The notes below the pieces were generated by a model. That model did no database searches, was not told where the DNA came from, and saw nothing but the letters and a program-made list of their open reading frames with translations. Below, piece by piece: positions 53,727 to 63,900 of a DNA stretch of 64,000 bases. Position 1 is the stretch's first letter. Each line of letters begins with the position of its first letter. This DNA comes from Flavobacterium sp. UMI-01 (GTDB lineage: Bacteria; Bacteroidota; Bacteroidia; Flavobacteriales; Flavobacteriaceae), in contig NZ_BPLU01000069.1 in NCBI RefSeq assembly GCF_019656315.1, positions 62,001 through 126,000 on the forward strand, written 5' to 3'. The position numbers and the translations under genes are program-made.

Positions 53727-54524
53727 ATGAAATATTTAGAAACAGAAGAAGAAAAAAAATCATTTGCTATCACAACAGCTATTTTTGTGATACTCTTTAT
53801 TTTGTTCTTTTATTTGGGCTTAACCTCTCTTGACCCGCCACCTGAAAATGGCATTGCTATCAATTTTGGCACTACTGAATTCGGTTCCGGAAAAATTCAA
53901 CCTACTGAAGCCATTCAGTCAGCACCACAACCTACCGCAGCCAAACAAAGCGCCTCTAACAATGAAGAAATACTTTCGCAAGAGGTAGAAGAAGCCGTGG
54001 TAATGAAAACGGTTAAAAAGAAACAACCCACTAAACAAACTTCTGAAGAAGAAGTAAAACCAAAACCAAAAGAAAGTCCGAAACCATCCAAAAGCACCAC
54101 TGATGCGCTATCAAGTCTTATCAACGGCCCTAAATCAGATGGTAAAGCCAAAGGCGGAGAAGGAAACGACACTAAACCAGGTGACAAAGGTAGTCTAAAT
54201 GGCGACCCTTATGCCAACTCTTATTATGGCTCTGGTACAGGCGCCAGTGGAACAAGTGGTTGGGGGCTTAATGGTCGAACAATTAGCTCAAGAGGAAAAG
54301 AAGTTCAAAAATGCAACGAATCAGGAACTGTAGTAGTCCAAATTACCGTGAACCGAAATGGCAATGTTATCGCTGCCAAATACACCAAAGGAACAACTAA
54401 CACCAATCCTTGCTTGATTGAACCAGCGTTAGCCACTGCAAGAAAATACAAATGGCTACCTGACAGTAACGCCCCCGAAACACAAATTGGATTCATTACC
54501 ATCAATTTTAAACTTGGAGAATAA
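53727..54524 (+). CDS. TonB-like energy transducer
   Basis: A protein of 265 residues: a short cytoplasmic start, one membrane helix (residues 14-36), and a long Pro/Lys/Glu-rich linker (VKKKQPTKQTSEEEVKPKPK). A Gly/Ser-rich segment and a C-terminal TonB-type domain of about 85 residues follow (GTVVVQITVNRNGNVIAAKY). The domain has two cysteines (KCNE and NPCL) that could form a disulfide. It would reach through the periplasm and couple ExbBD to an outer-membrane partner, which is not encoded here. It ends the exbB-exbD-tonB-like unit. Confidence 0.9.
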   Translation: MKYLETEEEKKSFAITTAIFVILFILFFYLGLTSLDPPPENGIAINFGTTEFGSGKIQPTEAIQSAPQPTAAKQSASNNEEILSQEVEEAVVMKTVKKKQPTKQTSEEEVKPKPKESPKPSKSTTDALSSLINGPKSDGKAKGGEGNDTKPGDKGSLNGDPYANSYYGSGTGASGTSGWGLNGRTISSRGKEVQKCNESGTVVVQITVNRNGNVIAAKYTKGTTNTNPCLIEPALATARKYKWLPDSNAPETQIGFITINFKLGE

Positions 54525-54553
54525 TAGCCTGAAAGATTAGTTGGGCACGCTAC

Positions 54554-54598
54554 CCCTTCAAAAGACTAAACAACACTCCTGCTTAGTCTTTTGAAGGG
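54554..54598 (+). terminator. 16-bp hairpin after the tonB-like gene
   Basis: CCCTTCAAAAGACTAA (54554-54569) pairs perfectly with TTAGTCTTTTGAAGGG (54583-54598) around a 13-nt loop. It follows the tonB-like stop by 30 bases but has no T-run after it. The DNA from 54600 to 54690 is GC-richer and holds no gene. Confidence 0.6.
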
Positions 54599-54721
54599 AT
54601 GTCGAACTATCCGTTACAAGTCCTCGACAAATTCCGCTATCGCTGCCCTTGTCTGCGGACTTTCCACTACTATCTCTCACGGAAATTCTTCTTATTCAAA
54701 ATTACAATAAAAAAGAAATTG

Positions 54722-54729
54722 TACTTTTG
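54722..54729 (+). promoter_or_regulatory. -7 element of folC
   Basis: TACTTTTG fits TAnnTTTG and lies 19 bases before the ATG at 54748. It supports that ATG over the upstream start at 54649. Confidence 0.5.
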
Positions 54730-54747
54730 ATTCAAAATCTTAACCCG

Positions 54748-55968
54748 ATGAATTATCAAGAAACTACCCAATGGATGTTCAATCAACTCCCCATGTATCA
54801 AACTCAAGGAGCTACAGCTTATAAAGAAGATTTAAATAACACCCAAGAACTTATTCAACATCTTGACAACCCACACCAAAACTTAAAATGCATCCACATA
54901 GCTGGAACCAACGGAAAAGGATCTACCTCACACATGCTTGCTTCTATTTTACAAGAAGCGGGATATAGAGTAGGACTATATACTTCCCCACATCTTAAAG
55001 ACTACCGCGAACGAATCAAAATAAACGGCCAAGAAATTAGCGAGGACTTCGTTTGTGAATTTATTACTAAAAACAAACCTTTTTTTGAGAGTCACGACAT
55101 CAGTTTTTTTGAAATGAGTGTAGGTCTAGCTTTTGAATATTTTAACTCTCAAAAAGTTGATTTCGCCATAATCGAGGTTGGAATGGGAGGCAGACTCGAT
55201 GCAACTAACATCATCACCCCTATCTTATCGGTCATTACCAATATTGGCTTAGACCATACCCAATTTTTAGGAAACACACTCGAAAAAATAGCACATGAAA
55301 AAGCTGGAATTATTAAACCCAAAATTCCCGTTGTCATTGGAGAATTCACACCCGAAACCAAAGCTGTTTTCATCCATAAAGCAAATGAATGTCATTCCCC
55401 TATCTATTTTGCATCACAAAACATAGAGACTGTTTATCCATCTGACTTATTAGGAGACTATCAAAAGCACAATATCAAAACAGTTTTACAAGCAATTAAA
55501 GTTCTTAACGATTCAAAATTATTAACCATCACCGACAATAATTGCAAAACGGGATTAATGAATACCATTAAAAACACAGGACTGTTAGGGCGATGGCACC
55601 AAATTGACGCCAATCCGAAAACAATTTGTGACACAGCACATAACAAAGAAGGCTTATCTATTGTAATTAATCAAATTCAAAAAGAACAATTCGAGACCCT
55701 TCACATCGTTTTTGGAGTTGTGAATGACAAAAATCTAGAGGCTATTTTACCATTACTTCCTAAAAATGCAAAATATTATTTTTCAAAACCAAATAATCCC
55801 AGAGGATTACCCGTTAACATTTTAGAACAAAAAGCAAATGAACACCAACTAAAAGGAAACTCATACCCTTCAATCACAGAGGCTTATCGTCACGCCAAGG
55901 AGAATGCCAAAGAAACTGATTTTATCTATATCGGAGGCAGCACTTTTGTAGTCGCTGAAATAATTTAA
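54748..55968 (+). CDS. folC: Folylpolyglutamate / dihydrofolate synthase
   Basis: From the ATG at 54748 (MNYQETTQWM) the protein has 406 residues, the usual FolC size; the ATG at 54649 would add 33 residues upstream of the promoter element. It is a Mur-ligase-like ATPase that adds glutamate to folates. The P-loop IAGTNGKGSTSHML, the EVGMGGRLDATN loop and the second-domain CDTAHNKEGL motif are present. Whether it also makes dihydrofolate (FolC dual function) cannot be decided here. The tRNA-Val gene follows on the same strand. Confidence 0.95.
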   Translation: MNYQETTQWMFNQLPMYQTQGATAYKEDLNNTQELIQHLDNPHQNLKCIHIAGTNGKGSTSHMLASILQEAGYRVGLYTSPHLKDYRERIKINGQEISEDFVCEFITKNKPFFESHDISFFEMSVGLAFEYFNSQKVDFAIIEVGMGGRLDATNIITPILSVITNIGLDHTQFLGNTLEKIAHEKAGIIKPKIPVVIGEFTPETKAVFIHKANECHSPIYFASQNIETVYPSDLLGDYQKHNIKTVLQAIKVLNDSKLLTITDNNCKTGLMNTIKNTGLLGRWHQIDANPKTICDTAHNKEGLSIVINQIQKEQFETLHIVFGVVNDKNLEAILPLLPKNAKYYFSKPNNPRGLPVNILEQKANEHQLKGNSYPSITEAYRHAKENAKETDFIYIGGSTFVVAEII

Positions 55969-55986
55969 TTTTTTTTAGTTTTGGTA

Positions 55987-56016
55987 TTGCAAATTCAAAA
56001 AAGAGTTCTATATTTG
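55987..56016 (+). promoter_or_regulatory. Promoter of tRNA-Val
   Basis: TTG at 55987-55989 and TATATTTG at 56009-56016 are 19 bases apart, a good Bacteroidota promoter. The tRNA begins about 36 bases later. Confidence 0.65.
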
Positions 56017-56051
56017 CACTCGAAATCAGGAAATGATAGCACAACAAAATA

Positions 56052-56126
56052 GGGCGATTAGCTCAGCTGGTTCAGAGCACCTCGTTTACACCGAGGGGGT
56101 CGGGGGTTCGAACCCCTCATCGCCCA
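56052..56126 (+). tRNA. tRNA-Val (anticodon TAC)
   Basis: The 75-nt cloverleaf is complete: acceptor stem GGGCGAT with ATCGCCC, D-arm AGCTCAGCTGGTTCAGAGC, anticodon stem CCTCG/CGAGG with loop TTTACAC (anticodon TAC), and T-arm GGGGGTTCGAACCCC. The 3' CCA is not encoded. A short open frame running over it is not a gene. Confidence 0.98.
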
Positions 56127-56132
56127 CAAAAA

Positions 56133-56160
56133 ACTCCAATAGCAATATTGGAGTTTTTTT
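56133..56160 (+). terminator. Terminator of tRNA-Val
   Basis: A perfect 9-bp stem (ACTCCAATA with TATTGGAGT) with a 4-nt loop is followed by a long run of Ts. Confidence 0.9.
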
Positions 56161-56165
56161 TATCC

Positions 56166-57398
56166 TTATTTTTTCTTTTCCTCAATCCATTTCGACATGT
56201 ACTTTGTACTTTTTAAAGTATGATAATGCAAAAGCTCACCCATAAAATTTGCTATTCGGTGAGCTGCTAAATTCTCCATTAAAAAAGTCATTCTTGCAGA
56301 AAACTCATTTTCAAATTGAGCGTATAAATAACGTTCTTTAAGAATTGTAACCCCATGTTGTTGTGCTTGTTGCCAACTTTGTTTATCTCGATACAATCGG
56401 ACTGCGCACTCGCAAAAAGAAACAGCTTCATCGACAACACAACCATTCCATGATAAATCTCCACACATAGACTCAGCACCAATAGTGGTAGTTACACTTG
56501 GAGTACCACACAACATTGCTTCAAGCAATTTTCCTTTTATTCCAGCACCAAAACGCAACGGCGCTAGTACAACCCTTGCCTGTTGTACTACTTCATTAGC
56601 ATTATTGGCCCGACCATGGATTAAAAAACCATCTTTAACCTGATGGAGCTGCAATACTTTTTGAGAAGGATAAGCACCATAAATATGTAAAACGGCTTCT
56701 GGCAATTGTTTTTTTATTAATGGCCAAATAGTTTCTTTTAAATACAAAACCGCATTCCAATTAGGTTCATGTAAAAAATTCCCAATAAAAACAAAGTCTT
56801 TACGGTTTTCATAAGAAGGCAATTTAATCAAATCAGGAAGCGCATTAGTAGCAAATAATAGTGGCAAATAATACAAAATAGCATTATCCACTTTAAAAAC
56901 ATCCACCAACAAATCCATTTCAACTTCTGAAACTAGTAATGACATATCGCAACGAAGGATACTGGCAATCTCACGTTTGGCAACTTCCTCAATCAACAAA
57001 TCAGTGGTTTGAAAAACACTTTTCTTTTTAAAGGCTTTCTGCCTAGCTATACGCAAACAATGCAAGTCTTCGGTATCTAAAATACGTAAAGCATTTGGAC
57101 AATTTTCTGCAACTCGCCATCCAAATTGCTCTTCAATCATAAAACGATCAAAAACCACAACTGATGGATTAAGTTCTTTAATAAACACATCAAAACTGGA
57201 GCAATTTAAGGCTATTCCTTTTCTCTCCACATCATACAAGTCCAGATTCACCATATACTCACTATCCTGAGCAGGACTGGCAAATAATACTTTAAATCCT
57301 TGATTTTGGAACAGTGAAATCAATTGCATCATCCTGCCACCCGCAGCCGAGGAATTGGGCTCTGGCCAGACAAAACCAATAATTAAAAGCGACTTCAT
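56166..57398 (-). CDS. Glycosyltransferase, GT4-like
   Basis: The protein has 410 residues and a GT-B fold. The N-terminal start SLLIIGFVWPEPNSSAAGGRMMQ is the usual donor-side Gly-rich region, and the C-terminal half has FIGNFLHEPNWNAV and GIKGKLLEAMLCGTP with the nucleotide-sugar-binding Lys/Glu. It probably transfers a sugar from a nucleotide donor to a surface polysaccharide or lipid. The substrate cannot be inferred. It is read alone on the minus strand. Confidence 0.85.
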   Translation of the reverse strand: MKSLLIIGFVWPEPNSSAAGGRMMQLISLFQNQGFKVLFASPAQDSEYMVNLDLYDVERKGIALNCSSFDVFIKELNPSVVVFDRFMIEEQFGWRVAENCPNALRILDTEDLHCLRIARQKAFKKKSVFQTTDLLIEEVAKREIASILRCDMSLLVSEVEMDLLVDVFKVDNAILYYLPLLFATNALPDLIKLPSYENRKDFVFIGNFLHEPNWNAVLYLKETIWPLIKKQLPEAVLHIYGAYPSQKVLQLHQVKDGFLIHGRANNANEVVQQARVVLAPLRFGAGIKGKLLEAMLCGTPSVTTTIGAESMCGDLSWNGCVVDEAVSFCECAVRLYRDKQSWQQAQQHGVTILKERYLYAQFENEFSARMTFLMENLAAHRIANFMGELLHYHTLKSTKYMSKWIEEKKK

Positions 57399-57479
57399 AT
57401 TTACTCGATTAAGAATACAAAATAATGCTATTTTAACGTCAATTCCTTAATTTGAACCAAATAATACATCATAAAAGGT

Positions 57480-57487
57480 TAAATTTG
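57480..57487 (+). promoter_or_regulatory. -7 element of miaE
   Basis: TAAATTTG fits TAnnTTTG and lies 17 bases before the ATG at 57505. A TTTG at 57451-57454 is too far away (25 bases) for a normal -33 site. Confidence 0.45.
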
Positions 57488-57504
57488 CATAAAACTACAG
57501 GAAT

Positions 57505-58086
57505 ATGCTAGGATTAAAATTAGCCACTGACCCACGATGGACTGCAATTGCAGCATCTAATATAGAAGAAATTTTAACAGACCATGCTTGGTGCGAACAA
57601 AAAGCTGCTTCAAACGCAATCAGCTTGATCACTCAGAATTCAGAAAAAGAAGAATTAGTAACAGAATTAATGCTTATCGCTAGAGAAGAATTAGAACATT
57701 TTCAAATGGTCTATGATTTAATAAAAGAAAGAGGACTCACTTTTGGTCGCGAACGCAAAGACAGTTACGTTAACGAACTTTTTAAATTCATGAAAAAAGA
57801 CGGAAGTCGAAATGATGCTTTATGCGAACGATTGCTTTTTTCAGCAATGATTGAAGCACGAAGTTGCGAGCGTTTTAAAGTGCTTTCAGAAAACATTAAA
57901 GACCCTGAATTAGCCAAATTTTATCGAGATTTAATGATAAGTGAAGCAGGTCATTACACCACATTTTTAAAATTTGCCCGAAAATATGCTGACAATGTAA
58001 ATGTAGATAAACGCTGGAATGAATGGATCGAATATGAAACTTCTATCATTGTAAATTACGGAAAAAACGAAACCATCCACGGATAA
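57505..58086 (+). CDS. miaE: tRNA-(ms2io6A) hydroxylase MiaE
   Basis: A protein of 193 residues, a ferritin-like di-iron enzyme that hydroxylates the isopentenyl group of modified adenosine 37 in tRNA. Metal-binding motifs EELEHFQMVYDL near residue 71 and MISEAGHYTTFL near residue 153 are visible, along with the MIEARSCERFK segment. It is oxygen-dependent, consistent with the respiratory genes of this window. Queuosine synthesis (queG) in the same window also modifies tRNA. Confidence 0.93.
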   Translation: MLGLKLATDPRWTAIAASNIEEILTDHAWCEQKAASNAISLITQNSEKEELVTELMLIAREELEHFQMVYDLIKERGLTFGRERKDSYVNELFKFMKKDGSRNDALCERLLFSAMIEARSCERFKVLSENIKDPELAKFYRDLMISEAGHYTTFLKFARKYADNVNVDKRWNEWIEYETSIIVNYGKNETIHG

Positions 58087-58087
58087 A

Positions 58088-58116
58088 AAAAGGCGAATAA
58101 TTTCTATTCGCCTTTT
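58088..58116. terminator. Terminator between miaE and the OmpA-like gene
   Basis: A 12-bp stem (AAAAGGCGAATA with TATTCGCCTTTT) with a 5-nt loop lies between converging genes and is flanked by As on the left and Ts on the right, so it can act in both directions. Confidence 0.9.
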
Positions 58117-58123
58117 TTTGATT

Positions 58124-59992
58124 TTATTTTTTCATAATGATAAATTCTGAACGTCGATTGACAGCATGTTCTTCCTCAGTACATACGTTACAATTTATCT
58201 TTAATTGAGATTCTCCAAAACCTTTTCCTGAAATCCTATCTGATGGGATACCTTTTGAAATTACGTATTGAACCGTAGATACTGCTCTTCGTTCTGAAAG
58301 ATTTTCATTGTACTTATTAGACCCTCTTGAATCGGTATGTGATTTCACAGCTATAACTAAATTTTGATTTTTATTCATCAAATAAACCAACTTATCCAAT
58401 TCAGCTGCACCTTCTCGAGTAATATTGTTTTTGTCAAACTCAAAATAAATAGGATTCAATGCAATTTCGTTATCTTTCACAATACTTTCTATAGGCTCTA
58501 AGTTAATTTTCACTATTGCCTTCGCATCCTTAAACTTATTCACTTGTACCGATTGATAAACAAACCCATCCTTATGTGCTTCAATCTTATAGTTTGTATT
58601 AGAATCAACATCATAAGAAACCTCTCCTGATGCATCAGTGTATTTTGTACTCAATACATTATTATACTCGTCTAGAATAACTACTTTGACCTCAGGTAAA
58701 AGATTTTTTGTTATCGAATTAGTTACAATTGTCAAAATTTGCGATGATTTTACAGGAACAGATTTATAAATATGATCATTTCCTGTACGATTGCTCGAAA
58801 CAAAACCTATATTTTTTTCCTTATTAAATGTAAAAGCAAAATCATCCTTTTCAGAATTGACAGGCTTACCTATATTATGCGGCATTCCATTTTTGTCCAA
58901 ATCAGCAGAAAAGACATCAAATCCCCCAAATCCAATCAATCCATTAGAAGCAAAATACAATTGTCTATCTTCGGAAATAAAAGGAAAACTTTCGTCTCCA
59001 ACAGTATTAATTGTACTTCCTAAATTTTCAGGGTTACCATAAGAACCATCATCATTTACAGCAACTTTCCAAATATCAATTCCACCAATTGAACCTGGCA
59101 TATTAGACGAAAAATATAAGGTTTTACCATCACTTGAAATCGAAGGATTACTTGTAGAATACTCTTTACTATTGAATGGCAACGGCGTGATATTGGTCCA
59201 CTTACCGTTCACTTTAATTGCTTTAAATAAATTAACTTGGCCAATTTTTAATTTTTTAACTTTATCCTTTACAAATAAATTATCTTTAAAACTTTCACTC
59301 GAAAAGTAAATTGTATTTCCATCAGCAGTTATAGAAACAGGGCCTTCGTGGTATTTAGTATTTAAATCTCCCACTAAGGAAGGCGAACCAAACGAACCAT
59401 CTTCATTATAATTAGATTGATAAATATCCAAAAAAGGCTCATTTTTCCAACCATAAACAGCATTGTTTTCGTTCCTTGAACTAGCAAAATACAAGGTATT
59501 CCCATACAATAAGGCTCCAAAATCTGATTTATCTTTAGAGTTTATTTCTAACTTCTCAATCTCAAACAACTTATTAATATCAATTAATTTCGGTAAATAA
59601 TCAGGATTCTTCAAAAAAGCAACTGCCCTTTCATCCTTAGGATTCATTGTAGCAAAAACTTTCATTTGCTCATTAGACTCCTTATATTTTTGATTTGATT
59701 TAAGAATTTGAGCATATCTGTAATATGTCTCTGCATCTTGTTTCGACTGTATTGCTTTTGCATACCAATTTTCAGCCTCAATAGTATTATAGATATTATA
59801 ATAAGAATCCCCTAGTCTTCTGCAAACATAACCGTCCGAAATTCCTTTTTGAGTCAAGAAAAGATACTCCTGAATAGCTTTTACATATTCATACCTGTCA
59901 AATAAATTATCGGCAGTCTTTGTATCTTTATTTTGTGCAGATACAGTAACAATCAATAGCACAAAAAACAATAATAAAGTATTTTTTTTCAT
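58124..59992 (-). CDS. OmpA-family protein with TPR and beta-propeller regions
   Basis: From the ATG at 59992 (MKKNTLLLFF) the protein has 622 residues. Signal peptide; TPR-like repeats (about 25-145); WD40-like/PD40 beta-propeller region (about 160-400), with blades such as NTIYFSSESF and KTLYFSSNMPG; a carboxypeptidase-regulatory-like strand domain (about 405-490); and a C-terminal OmpA domain that binds peptidoglycan (YFEFDKNNITREGAAEL, SHTDSRGSNKYNENLSERRA). This layout is usual next to PorP/SprF and SprB-like adhesins, where it probably anchors them to the cell wall. It shares one base or a few with the upstream gene's stop. Confidence 0.9.
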   Translation of the reverse strand: MKKNTLLLFFVLLIVTVSAQNKDTKTADNLFDRYEYVKAIQEYLFLTQKGISDGYVCRRLGDSYYNIYNTIEAENWYAKAIQSKQDAETYYRYAQILKSNQKYKESNEQMKVFATMNPKDERAVAFLKNPDYLPKLIDINKLFEIEKLEINSKDKSDFGALLYGNTLYFASSRNENNAVYGWKNEPFLDIYQSNYNEDGSFGSPSLVGDLNTKYHEGPVSITADGNTIYFSSESFKDNLFVKDKVKKLKIGQVNLFKAIKVNGKWTNITPLPFNSKEYSTSNPSISSDGKTLYFSSNMPGSIGGIDIWKVAVNDDGSYGNPENLGSTINTVGDESFPFISEDRQLYFASNGLIGFGGFDVFSADLDKNGMPHNIGKPVNSEKDDFAFTFNKEKNIGFVSSNRTGNDHIYKSVPVKSSQILTIVTNSITKNLLPEVKVVILDEYNNVLSTKYTDASGEVSYDVDSNTNYKIEAHKDGFVYQSVQVNKFKDAKAIVKINLEPIESIVKDNEIALNPIYFEFDKNNITREGAAELDKLVYLMNKNQNLVIAVKSHTDSRGSNKYNENLSERRAVSTVQYVISKGIPSDRISGKGFGESQLKINCNVCTEEEHAVNRRSEFIIMKK

Positions 59993-60009
59993 TAAATAGC
60001 ATTTTAACA

Positions 60010-60927
60010 TTAGAAAAATCTAGGAGAACGAGATACCTTTTTAGCTGAGAATATATCATACAAAATAATAAACTCATGTGAAGACGGCGCAGTTGTTTTT
60101 AAATCCGATATAACATGATCGTAAGCATATCCAATTCGTAATTCTGGCGAAACTGAAAAATTCACCATTGCTCCAAAACTATCTTGCAATCGGTAAGTCG
60201 CTCCTATTTCAAACTTTTCGTTCCATAAAAAATTAGTTGAAAGATCAAGTGAAGGAGAAACATTAAATGCCGACTTCAACATAAAAAAGGGTTTGAATTT
60301 CAAATTTGAGTTTAAATCAAAAACATACCCGCCTGTAAAAAAGTAATGCAGCACGTCCGAACCATATTCTCTTCCATTGTAATCAAGATGAGCCGATTTG
60401 ATCATATTAGGAATCGACAAACCTAAATAATATTTATCTGTATAATAAAATACTCCTGAACCAAAATTAAAAGTAACATCATTAATATCTTGCCCAAAAA
60501 CCCCCTCTGAAGGATCAGGCAAAGTGGACTGTATAGACCGCAATCCTACTTTATGAAAAGTAGCACCAGTTTTCAACCCCAATGCCAAACGATGACTATC
60601 ATTCAATTTTAAAGTATATGAAAAATCTCCATAAACATTTTGCTCCTCTATTGGACCAATTCTATCAGTTATAAACGAAAGTCCCAATCCTACATTTCTT
60701 CCTGCTTTTCCATGACCTGCAAAAGTAAATGAGGTAGGTGCATCTTCAATATTCATCCATTGCTTTCTATACAACATTCCCAAAGAAATAGACTCTTTTG
60801 AACCAGCATAAGCCGGATTCATAACATTCATATTATACATATATTGTGTATAATGAGGCGTCTGCTGTGCCTTAGTTTCGATATAGGTAATCAGAACTAA
60901 TAAAGAAGTTAAAACTATTTTATTCAT
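60010..60927 (-). CDS. PorP/SprF-family outer-membrane protein
   Basis: From the ATG at 60927 (MNKIVLT) the protein has 305 residues: a signal peptide, then QQTPHYTQYMYNMNVMNPAYAG, the conserved N-terminus of PorP/SprF proteins, and a barrel of amphipathic strands. SprF is needed in F. johnsoniae for surface delivery of the adhesin SprB, a T9SS type-B substrate. The adhesin with a type-B domain lies directly upstream (64-base gap), so this is most likely its dedicated partner. The OmpA-like gene follows. Confidence 0.92.
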   Translation of the reverse strand: MNKIVLTSLLVLITYIETKAQQTPHYTQYMYNMNVMNPAYAGSKESISLGMLYRKQWMNIEDAPTSFTFAGHGKAGRNVGLGLSFITDRIGPIEEQNVYGDFSYTLKLNDSHRLALGLKTGATFHKVGLRSIQSTLPDPSEGVFGQDINDVTFNFGSGVFYYTDKYYLGLSIPNMIKSAHLDYNGREYGSDVLHYFFTGGYVFDLNSNLKFKPFFMLKSAFNVSPSLDLSTNFLWNEKFEIGATYRLQDSFGAMVNFSVSPELRIGYAYDHVISDLKTTAPSSHEFIILYDIFSAKKVSRSPRFF

Positions 60928-60991
60928 ATCATTATTATTTTTTTGATTTGTCAATTCCTAATAAATTGACATAACTCTATTTAATTCTTCG

Positions 60992-63900
60992 TTATCTAAT
61001 CAAATAAATCCAACCTGTTCTTGAAGTCCCATTATTAAATTCGATAACGTAATAATAAGTCGCACTTGGTAATTCTTCTCCTTTATTAGACTGTCCTTTC
61101 CACTGATCTTTATAATTATGCTGATCATATACTCGAATACCATATCTGTCAAATATCTGTATGTATTTAACATCCATAGCTCTTAAATCCAAGAAATCAT
61201 TTGAACCATTACCATCAGGTGAGATCCCTTTTTGAATATTACAAAAAACAGACTCAATGATAATATTATTTATTGTCGAACATTGTGTAGTACTGGAACT
61301 AACCTTCAAAGTAAAAGTCAATGGATAACTTACTATTCCTATCATCGAATTCACAACATCACTTACATTCAATTCTGCAGAATTTGTCCCAACAATATTT
61401 CCTAAATTATCTCTCCATTCATAATTAACAGCATTGGGATCATACGAATTATTAAGTGCCGTCGCTGTTACAATATAGTCCTTATCCTCGCATTCATTTT
61501 TTGATTCAAATTGTATTTGTGGCGGAATCGGATTAATCAATACACTTACTGTTGAAGAACAAGCTCCTAATGTCGCTGTAACTGTATAGGAACCCGCTGG
61601 AGCTGTTACTGAATTGCCTGAAATAACAACTCCCGTTGAAGGACTTACAGCATAAGTATAAGCAACATTATAATTAGTAATTGTAAAACTTCCTGTAGCT
61701 ACCGAACATGTCGGTTGTACCACTGCGCTAATAGTAGGTACCGGTGGCGTCACTGGTTGTGCATTGATGGTTTTACTTGATGAAGGTATTGAAACACAAG
61801 TGCCTAATGTCGCTGTAAGGGTGTAATTACCTGCTGGAGCTGTTACAGTATTCCCACTAATTATTACTCCTGCAGAAGGACTTGCCGTATATGTATAAGA
61901 AGCATTGTAATTTGTAATCGTAAAACTTCCTGTAGCTACCGTACAAGTAGGTTGTGTTACAGCAGCACTCAATGTGGGGGCTGGGGGTGTTACCGGTTGT
62001 GCATTGACCGTAACATTTGTCGAAGAAGAACAAGCCCCTAATGTTGCTGTAAATGTATAAGAACCCGCGGGTGCTGTTACTGAATTACCTGAAATAACAA
62101 CTCCCGTTGAAGGACTTACTGTATAAGTATAAGCAACATTATAATTCGTAATTGTAAAACTTCCAGTCGCTACCGAACATGTTGGTTGTACCACTGCGCT
62201 AATAGTAGGTACCGGTGGCGTCACTGGTTGTGCATTGATGGTTTTACTTGATGAAGGTATTGAAACACAAGTGCCTAATGTCGCTGTAAGGGTGTAATTA
62301 CCTGCTGGAGCTGTTACAGTATTCCCACTAATTGTTACTCCTGCAGAAGGACTTGCCGTATATGTATAAGAAGCATTGTAATTTGTAATCGTAAAACTTC
62401 CTGTAGCTACCGTACAAGTAGGTTGTGTTACAGCAGCACTCAATGTGGGGGCTGGGGGTGTTACCGGTTGTGCATTGACCGTAACATTTGTCGAAGAAGA
62501 ACAAGCCCCTAATGTTGCTGTAACTGTATAAGAACCCGCGGGTGCTGTTACTGAATTACCTGAAATAACAACTCCCGTTGAAGGACTTACAGCATAAGTA
62601 TAAGCAACATTATAATTCGTAATTGTAAAACTTCCTGTCGCTATCGAACATGTTGGTTGTACCACTGCACTGATAGTAGGAACCGGTGGCGTCACTGGTT
62701 GTGCATTGATGGTTTTACTTGATGAAGGTGTTGAAACACAAGTACCTAATGTCGCTGTAAGGGTGTAATTACCTGCTGGAGCTGTTACAGTATTCCCACT
62801 AATTGTTACTCCTGCAGAAGGACTTGCCGTATATGTATAAGAAGCATTGTAATTTGTAATCGTAAAACTTCCTGTAGCTACCGCACAAGTAGGTTGTGTT
62901 ACAGCAGCACTCAATGTAGGGGCTGGGGGTGTTACCGGTTGTGCATTGACCGTAACATTTGTCGAAGAAGAACAAGCCCCTAATGTCGTTGTAACTGTAT
63001 AAGAACCCGCTGGTGCTGTTACTGAATTACCTGAAATAACAACTCCCGTTGAAGGACTTACTGTATAAGTATATGAAGCATTGTAATTCATAATTGTAAA
63101 ACTTCCTGTAGCAACCGAACATGTTGGTTGTACCACTGCGCTAATAGTAGGAACCGGTGGTATCACTGGTTGTGCATTGATGGTTCTACTTGACGAAGGC
63201 ATTGAAACACAAGTACCTAATGTCGCTGTAAGGGTGTAATTACCTGCTGGAGCTGTTACGGTATTCCCACTAATTATTACTCCTGCAGAAGGACTTGCCG
63301 TATATGTATAAGAAGCATTGTAATTTGTAATCGTAAAACTTCCTGTCGCTACCGTACAAGTAGGTTGTGTTACAGCAGCACTCAATGTAGGGGCTGGAGG
63401 TGTTACCGGTTGTGCATTGACCGTAACATTTGTCGAAGAAGAACAAGCTCCTGATGTCGCTGTAATCGTATAGGAACCCGCGGGTGCTGTTACTGAATTA
63501 CCTGAAATAACAACTCCCGTTGAAGGACTTACTGTATAAGTATATGAAGCATTGTAATTCATAATTGTAAAACTTCCTGTAGCAACCGAACATGTTGGTT
63601 GTACCACTGCGCTAATAGTAGGAACCGGTGGCGTCACTGGTTGTGCATTGATGGTTTTACTTGATGAAGGTGTTGAAACACAAGCACCTAATGCCGCTGT
63701 AAGGGTGTAATTACCTGCTGGAGCTGTTACAGTATTCCCACTAATTGTTACTCCTGCAGAAGGACTTGCCGTATATGTATAAGAAGCATTGTAATTTGTA
63801 ATCGTAAAACTTCCTGTCGCTACCGTACAAGTAGGTTGTGTTACAGCAGCACTCAATGTAGGGGCTGGAGGTGTTACCGGTTGTGCATTGACCGTAACAT

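Noticed and set aside
56033..56245. 70-codon open frame over the tRNA
   Set aside because: It runs through the tRNA-Val and its terminator, so it is not a gene.
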